Positions 21,441 through 33,286 of a stretch of 64,000 nucleotides of DNA are shown here, piece after piece (within the stretch, counting starts at the first letter, position 1; each line of letters opens with the position of its first letter). The stretch is from assembly GCA_029532415.1 (NCBI GenBank), contig JAQOTA010000057.1:791882-855881 (forward strand), read 5' to 3'. The notes under the pieces are model-generated. The model searched no databases. It was not told the DNA's origin and worked only from the letters and a program-made list of their open reading frames with translations. Both the position numbers and the translations under genes were made by a program. This DNA is from Marasmius tenuissimus. Its lineage: Eukaryota > Basidiomycota > Agaricomycetes > Agaricales > Marasmiaceae.

Positions 21441-24400
21441 ATGGATTTCGCACAGGAAAATATAGCTGTGGATCCTGCAATCCTTGTGGCGAGCGTGGAA
21501 TTGAATGTACCGGCCTACGGAGGACCTGGTTGGACTTCTTGTCCTTTCGGTCTTCGATCTGTTGGAACGCGACCTTTGCAATACTATCCCCCCGTTCTCA
21601 GATCGATTGCATATGATCCTGGAGAATTTTCAGAGGAATCTGAAGAATTATTTGAGAACTTCACGCCGGGAGAGTATCTCCTCAAGATTGCCGAAAGAGA
21701 ACGGTCAAGGGCAGACAGTGCGTACTTGTTTCTTTGCTCCAGGATGGGGTTGATAATCAAGCTGTTCAGAGGCCAGAATGAGGTTTGGTCTGCCAATCAA
21801 AGACATCGAGCTCGTGCCACTGCCTCTACCCATGGACCCCAAGTATCTTTACCCCCCTAACCTCCTTTCGAATCGAGGGTTCCCCCACCGTCCAACTGCT
21901 TCCACACTCTCCCCAAATCCACTCACCAGACTTCCACCGCCGGAATATGCATTCCCAATAGCACCGGTGTATACGCTCAATGAGGAACTTGACCCCCGGT
22001 GGCGAAGGGGCTACGTCTATTCCTCGAGCGTCTCAGTCCGGCACGAGGACAAGGCTCGAGAATCAGATAGATTATACAAGATCGCTACACCTCCAGGTGT
22101 TGAACCTGTTCGCTATGACTCTCACAGCAAACGATGGATCATGAACCCTGTAGACGGTATGATTGAAATGCCTGCAGGAATTCCGTTTGTCGCGAAACTC
22201 GATGGATTTGAGTCAACCTCACACGGGGAAGGCCGTGAGCGTTACCTCACCACAGCCTGTCTTCAGACCTTGGACAGCATCGATGAATTGTATCCGTTGG
22301 AGTCCCCCGCAGTCAGGACCTACGTCAAAGAGGTTCAGGCCATCACTTGGGGAGATCGTAATACACGGCCTTTGTTTATGATGGACGGTCGGAAGCTGAA
22401 CAGTCGTTCAGCCACCAAGGTGGAGGGTTGCGCTGATGGATCAAGCTCGCACGGACCCACTGTTGAGGAGGTTGGGCCCGGTTGGGTTATACCGGCTTCA
22501 CAAGGCAGCTCAGACTTTGCTTTGGTTCAACAGATGAAGTTGTTGACGAGGTTGGCTGCTCTGTATCGCCTCATAGTCCCAATGTGCGTCTCAAAGCTGG
22601 AGTGGGATGTATGGTTGGCACGAGCGCAGGACGTTAATGCTATTTGCTGCGGAGGATCCTTTGGTTTTACGAGTCTTCAGAAGAACGTCTCCTCGAAGAG
22701 GAAAGGTGGAGTTCTGGCAGTCCTTGGACTACTGGCTGCGGCATGGCATGTTGATATAGATGACGATCCGGCTGGATGGACACTTATTCTGTGTATCTTG
22801 CGGCTACCACCAGGTCTAGTCTATATCGTCCTTATCTGCGATAGCAGCTGACTCTGTTACAGGCACCACTGTTGGAGACTTCATGCTTGGACGAGCGGGG
22901 CTTTATGCTCGACTCTGGCCAGACGAAGAAGGGAACGTAGTGTTCTTCCTCTTGTTCAAGGGGAATGACATTCATTCGGGGACGGCCCCCACTGCCGACG
23001 ACAAAGCCTGGGATGAATTCATCGCCAAAATCACTCCTCTCTTCTCTCACGTGGGATCTGAGAACCGTGTCGTCTATGTGATGTATCCCAACAGACACTG
23101 TGCACGACGGGATGCTGGTGTTTCCATTGCAAAGGATGTTGGTTTTGGTAGTACGCAGACACCTCGAGACCACACAATAGCCGAGGAAGGTTTCCCTGCC
23201 CTGGGAACATGGGATGACCTCCAGGTTTTTCTGGTTCGGGAAGCAGCCATGTACGATTATAACTTTCGGCGGCTTTCAGGCATCGAGCCTGTGAATTTTC
23301 CTACCGATCTCTTCTATCACGACCTTCGAGGCATCAAGGTCCCCGTCAACCTCCCTTTTGACCCTGAGGCCGATTTTGCTCATATCTCAGAACTACGTGG
23401 CCAATATGCCAATCTGGATCTCAGTGGTTCCTTGTACAACTTACGAATGTCAAAGCCTCGATTTAAGACCATACAAGAAGCTACGTTGGCTGCTTCAGTC
23501 ACCACTCTAGCCATCAATACTCCCGAAATTGTTGTCTCAGACCCTGAGGCAGTGACGGTCGAGCTGAGGGCTGTGGAAGCACCATCTTGCGGCGCTTCTA
23601 CTCCTACAATTCCTGTCACCGAACCCCGGCGTTCCGATCGTCAGCTTGCTAAGGGACTTGCAGAGTCATCCGTTGTTGCAGAGGCGACCAGTCAAGTTGC
23701 TACCAGCCAACAAGCAAGGGGTCAGAAGAAGGATGGGGGTGAACAGGGACGTCCCAAAAAACGTCATGGCGCTGTCCAGCGTGAGCTGAAAGCGGTCATC
23801 GAGGAAGATGGAGAAAGTTATAGCGTATCAATGTTGATCCGGACGCGTTACAATATAACGGTGAGCTAAAAACCTTTCATCATCTGATACTCAAACGTCT
23901 GATCGTGAAATACATAGCATGGGATGAGCGAGTACCTTTGTCGGTTTTCTGGATATTCGGAGACAGATGACTGGTGGGTTCTCGAAAGCGACCTGAGGTA
24001 TGTTGATTCCCGGGGAAGTGCTATAGTGTACTCATTGCAAGGATAGTGCCCCGCAACTGGTTGAGGAGTTCAAACTCAAGAACAATTCTAACCCAGGCGA
24101 TCAGGTACACTCTGATTATCTGAACAGGATCTCCCCGTATTCCATGCGGGATGACAACTGTGATGCTGTCGATGCCTTGGAACGATTACTTGATATCGAT
24201 AACCTGGTTTCACTCTCCCATACCGTTGCAAACCTCAGCCGACGTCGCGCATCTATCCCTCTTCCTAAGCAGTGCGAGAATCTCCTCACAGGAACACATG
24301 ATCTCGCAGCATCATTGGCGACCTGGAACGAAGATCAAAAGTTTAGCGGCAAATCTGCGGACGATCTTTTTGCACATCTTACCTTTGCGGGTAAAGCATT

Positions 24401-26573
24401 AGCGAGTTCAACGACCATCCTGCAGGAGGTAGAGATCATGCAATCAGCTACGTCACTCTCAGTGTGTCGCAGCCTGAGGTTTATCTATCTCTGGCGAAGG
24501 CTGTTTGGGCCCAACCTTGCAGAGTGCGTATTCGATGAGGTCCGTGAGAAGGGCGAGTCTTCGAGTTGGCAGGATGCATCTGCGCTTATGAAGGCAATCC
24601 AAGGCTTGGTGGAGGAAGAGGCCTCTTGTCGGGAGTCAGAACCCAAGTCGAAGCGGAGCAAACGGGGCAAGGCTCCAGAGCCCCTTTCTGCGGCCGCTTT
24701 TAGCCTGACTAGCTCTTTACCAGTTTCCGCATCATCCACTAATGCGACTGGAAAACCAGCTAAGAAAGGAAAAGGCAAGCGGCCTGTAGAGGACACAAGG
24801 ATTTCAACTCTGCCAGGCAATCTCTATGGTTTGATCAGTAGCCCCACAATGGACAGCATCACGTTTTCCCTCTCTTCCTCAGACATCCGTCTTGACAATT
24901 CCGACCTACAACGAGAAGTTGCCTGCAATATCTTTGTCACTCTCATTTTCAATGTGATTGTCGCCCCGCACATGGAGACTCTGGACACCTATATAACGAG
25001 AAGCGCAAAGACAGCTGGCTACACTAGGCGTCCCGGCCTCAGTGATAGTATGTCTATCCAGGCCCGTACTCTACTCCGCGGGGCCCTGTTGGACTCGTTC
25101 GTCGACTGGCTTGATGATGATGGGCTGTTTGCGTCGCCTGTTGTCCTTGAGGTGCTACAAAGTCCACTCGGTATGCTGAATCTCAACAGGCGTACAGAGA
25201 CCAAAGTGCTTGATAGCATGGCGAAAGGAACGGAGGTGTTCTTGGCATTGGAGAGTTGGCTCCGAGAGATGTACGATGCTTCGGATATCCAGCAAGCAGG
25301 ATGGTCATTGGCGGAGTCGCTCCAAGAGGCTCTATCACATCTGAGCAAGCGCGCCATCTCTGTTCGCACCCAACCATCCAAAAGTCTACGCCAGTCTCAA
25401 GGAGGTAGCTTTATGGAGATTCACGACCATTCAAAGCCCCGTGTCTCTCCAGATACTCCCCTCTCCAGCCTGTGCCCTTACTCTGATGGTTTCCGAGTGG
25501 ATATGCTTGCGTTTATGATACGTGAAGCACTCAACTATCACGATCACCGAGGCATTGGCGACTCAGCTCTATCGAAAGTCATCCGGGGGACTGATCCTGT
25601 AGTTCGTATCCAGATGAAACTGAAGAATATTGATCATTATAATCCCATCCGCGCTCATAATTCATTACAGACCATGGTGCGCACAAGCTTCGCAAACCTT
25701 GATTTCAGCGAGAAACCTTACGGACTTTCGAACCTCCTCGTTATCCTCGGCACTGGGCAAGGGGAACCCACTCGTGCCTTTTTTGATCGCTCACTTTGTG
25801 GGAAGTTCTTTACTTCTGCCGATTCCTGTGTCGATGCATTCCAGTCAGCATTCTCGGCAAATCCAAACATTTGTCTGGACAACAAAAGATGCTGGGGTTC
25901 AGCATGCTCATGGCTAGGGTTCACACGTGCTGGTGAAGATCGTCGCCCTCAGTTTCGAGAGAAGCTGGATCCATACTTCTCTGAACACGTTGTTCAGCTT
26001 TGGAACGCTTTCCGAACCGGCAGTCGGAAGTCCTACAAGGAGGCTCTTGCACTCTCGGAGAACACAAAACTCGATGGCTTTCGCTCGGGTCTCACCCGAA
26101 TGCAGCTTGCCAACACTTTGGCACTCCTTGGCTTGTGCGAGCTTCCCAGTTGCGATGAGATGGCTGATATTGTCCACATGCACAAGAACAAGGGTGCTTT
26201 TGAAGGATTACAGCGGCTGGGACTCAATGTCACTGCCAGCTCCACAGTTGAAGAAGTACGGTTGGCCTTTCGGTGTGTTTTCGATTTCCTTGACCACCAA
26301 TTACGGCCGGAAGACAAAGCCATCTTGGACTTCAACGCTATTTTTGTGGAGCATCTGTTGTGCAAGGTGACCCGATGGGAGAAGGCGTTCCCCGCCAAGG
26401 CCAATCATACCCTTCGTACCATGGCGGAGAATACACGAAACTCGCGATCAGAAGTTGCAGTATCACAGCCGGGGGAAACGGCGACTGCACGATCCTTTCC
26501 ATTTCCACTTGAAGTAGATCGAAAGCAGCTGCTGACATGGATTGAGAGTAATAGAAATCGAATTGGTATATAG
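21441..26573 (+). CDS. Chromodomain protein of unknown function, 1641 aa
   Basis: Five exons join in frame: 21441-21717, 21770-22813, 22863-23860, 23918-23997 and 24047-26573, all GT-AG. Residues about 757-815 form a chromodomain-like module encoded across the three last exons. It includes HGMSEYLCRFSGYSETDDWW and ends in SAPQLVEEFK; the aromatic residues and the acidic terminal helix fit the fold. Chromodomains bind methylated histone tails. Basic stretches precede it (RPKKRH, near residue 736) and follow it (KRSKRGK near 1001, KKGKGKRP near 1039), suggesting nuclear location. The other 1400 residues match nothing I recognise; the C-terminal 800 are largely helical in appearance. It converges with the next gene, 308 bp away. 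No stop or frame damage is visible, so it appears functional. Confidence 0.75.
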
Positions 26574-26881
26574 CAAAATTGATAGCCTTTTAGTAGGGTA
26601 GATGGTTGTTTATGCATTCATCCAGTTTTGTACGTAGTTTTCCGGGTCTTTCCGAGTAGTTCTGAATCAACTGCAATGCGTTCCGAATCACTGAATACTT
26701 ATATCTCAGACGGATGGCTAACGGCAGAGTGCAGTACTTCATACGTAGTTCCGACGGGCGAGGACTAGAAGGTGAACAGCGCAATAATTGAAAAGGAAGG
26801 ACTTGTATTAGATGAAGCTAGATTACTAGTAGCTATAGACGGTGTTCCAAGAAAAAGTGGACCTCCAGGTATTGGTCGGTG
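26574..26881. other. Intergenic region between convergent genes
   Basis: This 308-bp spacer holds the 3' ends of the chromodomain gene (plus) and the unknown gene (minus). No further gene is seen. Confidence 0.5.
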
Positions 26882-29165
26882 TTAGTCCCACTGAGTGTTT
26901 ATCAACATCCGTTTCATTGCCTTCTTGTTATTTTGGCAATGTCCCAGCAACAGGCCGGAGGCCAGACGCTCCTGAGCATCTTGACTGTCTGGGTCGGGGG
27001 TTCGTTTGTGTCCTTGCCTGCGCCACGCAAAGAACGCCACAATTTTTTGATGAACATCGTAGACTGAAAAAACAAGAATGTCATTAGTGATCAAAGTCCG
27101 AGTTCATATACAGTCTGAGGAACTTACGTTCATGAGCGGTCCCTAGTTCTTCCCTCCATGAAATCCTTGAGCACGACTCTGCCCAACGAAAGTTCTGTTC
27201 TCGGTCAGTGTAGTTTCTCTCAGTATCGCCCGTCCCACTCCATCCCAGTACGCGTTCGAGCAAATCTTTTGTGGTCATCTTCGTTCCGTCCTTCAGGATA
27301 TAATCGCATCCATCAAGGATGTTCTTCATTTGCGTTGATTTAAAGCCCCCGAGTCGGTATAGAAAATCATAGGCGCGCTCAAGACTGTTGAGAATAATAG
27401 TAGGAGTTCTCTCGTGCATCGGGAGGTCGGTGTAGGGTCTGTACTTCCCTCGGTCGATCTCCATGATATTCCAGATTTCCGATAGGTGTTCCAGGTCTAT
27501 ATTGAGACCTGCAGGTGTATTGGTTGTTCGACAGGCCAAAGTTCTGACCAAGGAGCTTCGTGGAGGCAACGGATGCTGCTGAAAGTAGGCAGTTCTGAGT
27601 GGCGGTGGTGATGGGCTTTGGCTGGGAGGCCAATCACTTCGGATGCTCGGGGAACGGGAGAGATTTGGCTGAGCGGCGTTGAAGAAGCCGGGGGTACAGG
27701 ACTGCGAACTATCAGGATGCGACAATGGAGAGTGTCCGGGTTGGGCCGGTAGAACCCTTGGAGTAGTAGGGCGCCGGATTTCCTCTAGGATCAGGAGAAA
27801 GTGTGTAGCTCCCCGAAGGGCAGGCGGCAGTGCTGCCTCTCTCGAATAGACGAAGAAATAGGTGGGAGGATGATATTGCGTGTCCAGTGGCTGGAGCTGC
27901 AGTGCTGTAGCCTGGGTGAGTGGACTCCAATCGGAAAGTTGTCGATAATTTTGGCCGGCATGGAAAAACGATGCCAGAGTCCTCACATCCTCACCAACCT
28001 CTGGTACTCTTGTGAGGGTATGCAGGAGGAGGCAGTCATGGTGAACTGACGACATCATGTCCTTGAACGTTGAGTTGTTTGATATCAAGACACTCGCAGC
28101 AACAAAGTGTAGAGGGATATCTCTAATGCTGGATCGTCCATAGATGTCGTTCATCAAATGTCTCTCTGACAGAGACAATGGGACAAGGGCATGCGTCTCG
28201 ATATTTGGTGGCCCGTTCAGAGGTATTGTGAGGATGTGAACCGTGACAGGAACTTAGAAAGGCGGATTAACATGCAGCTTTCCACTGGTGTATGGGAACG
28301 CAAGATACTTACAAGTTAAATGTGTACGATCCGGCGCCTCCAACCTGGAAGCAGGCTCGAGATGGCTCATTGTATGTGCCCGAGAGCTCACATCCGATGT
28401 GGTGGAGAATGAGGAGTCCAAGATGGGGTCCCAGGACACCGGCGCATATGGACTTGTCACGGGGGAAACCAAAGAGTTGGGGAGAACATTGGCACAAGCA
28501 TCCGGGAAAGCTGGAGGATGTGCATTGCTCGCAACAGAGCCCGGTGAGTTTTGAGCATAGACGCTCGTGTGAGGTTTCCAGAAGGTGGCTGTGTATGGAG
28601 CAATCGCAGCGGGAACAGGATGGTCGGGGACGCGATGGTCAAGAATGGGATGGTCAGGGAGGTGATGATCGGCATGAGCATTCGGGGGGGCTTGAGGATA
28701 CGTATTGTCCGTGATGAAACCTGGTAGGCTTTGAATGTAGACGGGGGTGTGTGTATGAGGACTTGGGAGTGTCGCTGCCGATATCAAATGGTCTGAGGGG
28801 AGACCCTGAACGATGGCGTGAGCATCTGGGGGGGCCAGGGCATGTGTTTCCCTCGCAATGGGTCCAAGTGAGCTCTGAGCGCCCAAATCTTCACAAGGTT
28901 CCGAGTTCAAGGTTGTTGGACGATTTACGTGATGTATCGGGGACCACGAAGACAAGAGGTCACTGGAAAAGATGGGATCTTGACCTGATTCTTCTACAAT
29001 CTGATTTAGCACGGTATCGGTGCCCGCTTGAGGGTCACTGAGAGCACCAAGAAGCTCTTGCAAATGCTGAACCCATGGGCCATCTATGGGTAAGGGCGGT
29101 GTGACGGGGTTCTGCCACTGCGTACCGGAATCGAACCAAGGACCCTGAAGTGGCGTGTCTTCCAT
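26882..29165 (-). CDS. Pro/Ser-rich protein of unknown function, 719 aa
   Basis: Three exons on the minus strand: 29165-28313, 28252-27128 and 27063-26882. Introns of 60 and 64 bp have good ends (GTAAGT, and TTTTTTCAG for the second). I chose ATG 29165; an in-frame upstream ATG at 29252 would add a Leu/Ser-rich stretch from what looks like the pyrimidine-rich leader. Residues 1-284 are low-complexity and rich in Pro, Ser, His and Ala, with repeated D-H-P-V/I units. The C-terminal 300 residues are more globular (LEHLSEIWNIMEIDRGKYRP, RAYDFLYRLGGFKSTQMKNI). The last exon adds a basic helical tail. I do not recognise the family. It is divergent from the integrase gene and convergent with the chromodomain gene, which suggests a shared unit. 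Confidence 0.65.
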
Positions 29166-29818
29166 TTCTGTCCTCTCTGTAGAAGAGAGAGATATTAGAG
29201 GGAGAGAAGGAAGGAAGAGGGAGCAGAAACAAAGAGTAAGGATGGGAATCAAAAAGAGAAGGCGAAATTAGAGAGAGAAGGAATGTACGAAGGAAGGGGG
29301 GTGAGAGTAAGGGGGAAAAAAGATGGGTCCCGGGTCCCAGTCTTAGTTTTCTGTTATCGAGACTCGCCTAATTGATAGCATAGAATAGGCGTGTCTGAAC
29401 ATGTAAGTGTTGCGGTTTATACGACGCAGTGATCCGGGGATACTACCAGAACTGGAATTCTGGTAGAGATTGCCTGCCTCGGCTAGTTATGTGGAACGTG
29501 CACTCAGTAAGAGTTCTACAACTGCTGAAACATAAGTGATGCAGTGTCACTTATACCTTTGCCTTCTGATCTGTAAGAGAATAGACGGGAATACAAGAAA
29601 GATGAATATTGGAGAAGATATTGTTGATACTTTGGATAAAACAACTCGACGCAATGTGCGCCTACAACAATACGTAACCTACAAGAAATTGCCGAGAGGC
29701 TTGTTTTCCGTGGAGCAACTAATTTTAGACGATTCTACGGAAGTTGCCGAAAAGTCATGGGAAACCCTCAGTCCATTAATTCATCGATTGGAATTAGAGC
29801 ACTTTTTGTTCAACTACC
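29166..29818. promoter_or_regulatory. Divergent intergenic region between unknown gene and integrase gene
   Basis: This 650-bp region separates two divergent starts (29165 minus, 29819 plus). The part next to the minus-strand gene is purine-rich on the plus strand (C/T-rich in its own orientation). A frame at 29536-29940 overlaps the integrase start, but shows no domain and I leave it out. Confidence 0.4.
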
Positions 29819-31686
29819 ATGGCTACCAATGTCAGTTTACTCGAGGCCTTCAGAATTCACTACACTCAATTCAACGAGTCTGTACATGCTGCGCAAAATC
29901 TCGATGCCACAGATGTCTTCCTCCTCGAACTGCTGGGTGAAAATCTGGAATCATTCCGGGAGATCGTGGAACAAGTCAGGACTAAATCTAATAGCATCTC
30001 AAACTTTGAGCTAATTTTATTTACCAGAACCCCGATGCATTTCCTGATCGTGCGGAATGGGAACAACTGAGGTCGAATATTGGAGTGATGGTGATCGATC
30101 TCAGAACAATTCATCACAAGGCATTAGAGGCGAGTCACCAAGGGCGACCTTCAGTAGTTCGTTATGTCTCGGACGGTGGACCAGGAAGACCCCGTGCAAT
30201 TATTGATCCTCATTTTCTTGCATGGGCTTACACTCAACGGACCACAAGTGGGATCGCGGCCTTTTTGGGGTTGGGGAGAACCACCGTCCGACAAGCCCTC
30301 CTAGATTATGGAATTGTTACACCGGGTGGTGATCCATTTCCTGGTGGCACAGAAACCGACTCTAGTGACTCCGAACATGAGTCCGATGTTGGGGATCCTG
30401 AAATTCCAGTCTCCGAAACCATCCCATCCACTAGCCGCGGACCATCAAGTGCGATCTCTGAATACCTCTCGGTCATGGACAATGACGCCCTTGATGTAGC
30501 CCTACTGGATTTGAAGTCGAGATATCCCAGGGCTGGTATCAAAAGTCTACAGGGGATGCTTAGGGTGAAAGGACACATTGTCCAGAACGATCGTATTCGC
30601 CAATCACTCATCCGCATTGACCCTGTTCATCGCGTGTTCGAACGTGTCACAGTCAAGCGTCGCAAATATAAGGTCCCGGGGCCGAACTTCCTTTGGCATC
30701 ACGACGGACATCACGGTAAGTACCACCCATTTGACTGGCCATGAATCCTGCTGTAGCTTACAATACAACACTACAGCCCTTATCCGCTGGGGAATTATTG
30801 TTCATGGCTTCATCGATGGACACTCCAGGTTGATCACAGCCCTGCGCGCAGCCAACAACAACTATGCTTCCACCGTGCTGCTGTTGTTCATAATGGCATG
30901 CATGATTTATGGTGTTCCTTCACGGCTCAGAGGAGATCATGGTACTGAGAACATATGGGTCGCAGCGTTTATGGAATTCGCAAAGGGCTCAGGCCGAGGA
31001 TCATACCTATGGGGAAGGTGTGTTCGCAACATCAGCCAGATAGTGGTTTTACTTGCTGACAGAGCTGTAGATCTGTTCACAATGTTCGCATTGAACGCCT
31101 TTGGGGAGACGTACGAGTGAACATCACCTCTGTTTGGGATGAAAGGTTCACAGATCTGGAAATGAACGCGGCGCTGAATGTGTACAACCGCAACCACATA
31201 TGGCTATTGCACCTTCTCTTCCTTCCCATCATCAACGAAGAGATGGAGTTCTGGTACAAGGCGTGGAATCAGCACAAGATAGCTGTGAAAGGCGGAGTCA
31301 GTCGGAGTCCGGAGGACATGTTCGGGTTTGATATGCTAGTTCATGGGTACAGAGGCGATAACTTGGCGAGTTTCCCTATGACAGAGGAGGACCTGGAGCT
31401 TTTCGGGGTCGACTGGGAGGGGCTGCACGATGACACCCTCTTGAGGGCGCTTCGACAGAGCTACTCTAAAGATGGTGCTACATCTTGGATAGGGAATCAA
31501 GGACCGCCTCCCAATCTCAATGACGTTCCAGTAGACCCCCCGCCCTGTCTAATTTCCGAAGAAAATATCGCTGCTCTATTGCGACACGTGGAACCATTGC
31601 CGAAGACTTCCCGAAAGGAGGATGTTCGCGGTCTGTGGGTAAACGGACTGGCATATGCCAGATATCTTTCCCCTGAAAATTTCTAA
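29819..31686 (+). CDS. DDE integrase/transposase with N-terminal HTH, 566 aa
   Basis: Exons 29819-29974, 30028-30715, 30777-31017 and 31071-31686 join in frame. Around residues 110-150 a helix-turn-helix-like region reads GIAAFLGLGRTTVRQALLDY. The catalytic core has WHHDGHH (Asp278), RGDHGTEN (Asp335) and RIERLWGD (Glu370). This gives a complete D-D-E triad with 34 residues between the second Asp and the Glu, as in retroviral-type integrases. VHGFIDGHSRLI and PSRLRGDHG match the integrase family widely expanded in mushrooms and some animals (the group with an H-x-D-G-x-H first motif). Such enzymes cut and join DNA ends. No frame damage is visible, so it may be active. It is not a retroelement integrase here: no reverse transcriptase is linked. 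Confidence 0.85.
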
Positions 31687-31844
31687 CCTTAATCACGCTC
31701 GACTTCTGTACGTTTAGTTACATAGCCATGTAGTCACTAGAGATTTCAAAGGTCAATGCTCATGCCCTCATCCAGCACATGCGCTTCGCACCTCTTATGA
31801 TTTGTAAAAAAAAAGTTATTGACTCAACTGCCGATAGACATTCA
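31687..31844. other. 3' flank of the integrase gene
   Basis: A/T-rich sequence with an A9 run (31806-31814) before the tandem repeat. No gene is seen. Confidence 0.35.
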
Positions 31845-32019
31845 CCGCATGCGCAAAGTAGAGTCTCCGTACACGCGAAGTAGAGCCTCCGCATGCACAA
31901 AATGAAGTTTCCGAACACGCAAAATAAAGTTTCCGTACGTGCGAAACAAACTTTCGTACGCTGTAAGTAAAGTCTCCGGATATTCAACTCAATGTTGCCG
32001 GACATGCGAGGCGTGCCAA
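31845..32019 (+). repeat. 22-bp tandem repeat, about eight degenerate units
   Basis: Units begin at 31845, 31867, 31889, 31911, 31933, 31955 (21 bp), 31976 and 31998. The shared pattern is CCG, then CAT or TAC, then RCGCAAARTARAGTYT; the last two units are the most diverged. It lies 158 bp after the integrase stop codon, where a subterminal repeat of a transposon end would be expected. Confidence 0.8.
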
Positions 32020-32404
32020 CCAAAGAGTTGACTAGTATTGCTTTGGGGAATTAACCGGTGAGCTAAAGGCCCTTTCACCAACCCAGATGCCCAATACTAG
32101 TTCTGATTGAGGTCTAATCCATTCTACTTCCGCCTTGATCGTCAATGTTTTTACCACGCAGTTCAGGGCGTCAAAGTCTGAGTCCAAACGTTTTGATTAA
32201 TAGGCTGAAACCTGGACAAAATTGAGTGACTAGCCGGACATAGCGAGCCCCAACATCAGATAACCGAAGGTTTGGAGAGGCCCGAGCCCTTATGTCTGAG
32301 AAAAACGCAATGACGTAGACTCTGTGTCAGACGATTTCCTTGAGACCATACAATAGCCGACGAAAAATGCGCTCATAGATTTGAATTGTCCAGTACATTC
32401 AGTT
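32020..32404. other. No gene recognised
   Basis: Contains another GCCGGACAT segment at about 32233, echoing the last unit of the 22-bp repeat. Nothing else stands out. Confidence 0.3.
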
Positions 32405-32451
32405 GTATCACTTGGTGTTTCACCGCGTAGGTTCAAATCCTGCTCCCAGCG
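32405..32451 (+). pseudogene. 3' half of a tRNA-Ser
   Basis: It has the anticodon-stem strand ATCACT, a long variable arm (TTGGTGTTTCACC), the T-arm GTAGGTTCAAATCCTGC and the acceptor strand TCCCAGC followed by G73. These are the features of eukaryotic tRNA-Ser. No 5' half is found upstream. A T7 run near 32474 could be a Pol III terminator. Its strands complement the orphan 5' half at 3745. Confidence 0.55.
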
Positions 32452-32805
32452 ATACCGGGAGTTGATAAACTCTTTTTTTGTTTCTCCCTGTCGGCAGAAT
32501 GAGACCGACGGTGGCAATCTTTCAAAGTACCTTCCCGCCAAATCCGGGCGTATCCTTGAGGTTTCTAGCCCTACCGCGAGTACGAGTTTGGGGATTGTTT
32601 TTTTTTTCTTTATCCCCTCCTGTTGTGTTTCTGTTCCAATCGGCTTTAAGAACAGAAGGAGACTGAATACGACGGTACCATTCTTCATCCTTTCGAAATC
32701 CTACTAATGCTTGATGTTAGGGACCGTGGCTTCAATGACGAGTGTGAGTGGTCGGAGGATGAGAGAACGTTGATATGGATCCCACATCTTCACCAGAAGA
32801 TATCT
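32452..32805. other. Spacer upstream of tRNA-Asn
   Basis: It holds T-rich tracts (32474-32480, 32598-32610) and no gene that I can support. Confidence 0.35.
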
Positions 32806-32908
32806 TGCCCCATGGCTGAGTTGGTTACAGCGTCCGACTGTTATTCATGTCATATAGGTTGTTCATATAGCTATCGGAAGGTCGTGAGTTCGAGCCTCAC
32901 TGGGGCAG
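32806..32908 (+). tRNA. tRNA-Asn(GTT), intron-containing
   Basis: Exons match the copies at 490 and 2750. The intron is the longest of the three (32844-32872, 29 nt) and unrelated in sequence. Without the copia insertion, tRNA-Gly at 42510 would lie about 420 bp downstream, restoring an Asn-Gly pair. Confidence 0.94.
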
Positions 32909-33281
32909 TATCATTATCGCTTCATGCGTTATTTTTTTGTGTGTGAGTGAGGTTTTGTTAGACTGAAGCTGAGATCTTCGAATAAACGGTGATCGGTTTC
33001 CTTGTCGCCCCACGCCATTCGCTATCGCGTCACTCCAAAGTTCCGGAGGCGGATCTTGAGCGAAAGATGCGTTATGTCTGGTACGCTCCACTTTCTTGCT
33101 AGCAAGGATTCAGGAATTTGTTCCAAACTTGGTTCGGGTTGCGGCATGTCGTTTAGATTTCAATCTATCGCAACATCGTTTCTTGTTTCTTTCTTTTCTT
33201 TTTCCCCCCCCTCCGTTCTGTCGCTGCGGCTTGATATTCAATTTTTGTGTAGGGCAAAGCTCTCTACTGTTTTGCGTTGTT
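32909..33281. other. Spacer between tRNA-Asn and the copia insertion
   Basis: No gene seen. A C/T-rich tract runs through 33175-33225. This is part of the pre-insertion Asn-Gly spacer. Confidence 0.35.
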
Positions 33282-33286
33282 CTTCT

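Noticed and set aside
29536..29940. Plus-strand frame of 134 codons before the integrase gene
   Set aside because: It overlaps the first integrase exon in another frame, has no recognised domain, and is not needed for a complete integrase.
30085..30744. Stand-alone 219-codon gene
   Set aside because: This is exon 2 of the integrase gene read without its splice sites.
31845..32019. CRISPR-like array
   Set aside because: Units are contiguous with no spacers, degenerate, and the genome is eukaryotic. It is a plain tandem repeat.
21441..32019. Calling the integrase a retroelement integrase (chromovirus) because of the nearby chromodomain
   Set aside because: The chromodomain is in a separate spliced gene with no reverse transcriptase, RNase H, Gag or LTR, and the integrase motifs differ from Ty3/gypsy.
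32290..32688. Minus-strand frame of 132 codons
   Set aside because: It runs antisense across the tRNA-Ser fragment and pyrimidine tracts. The EQDLNLRGETP-type translation is the usual artefact of reading a tRNA gene backwards.
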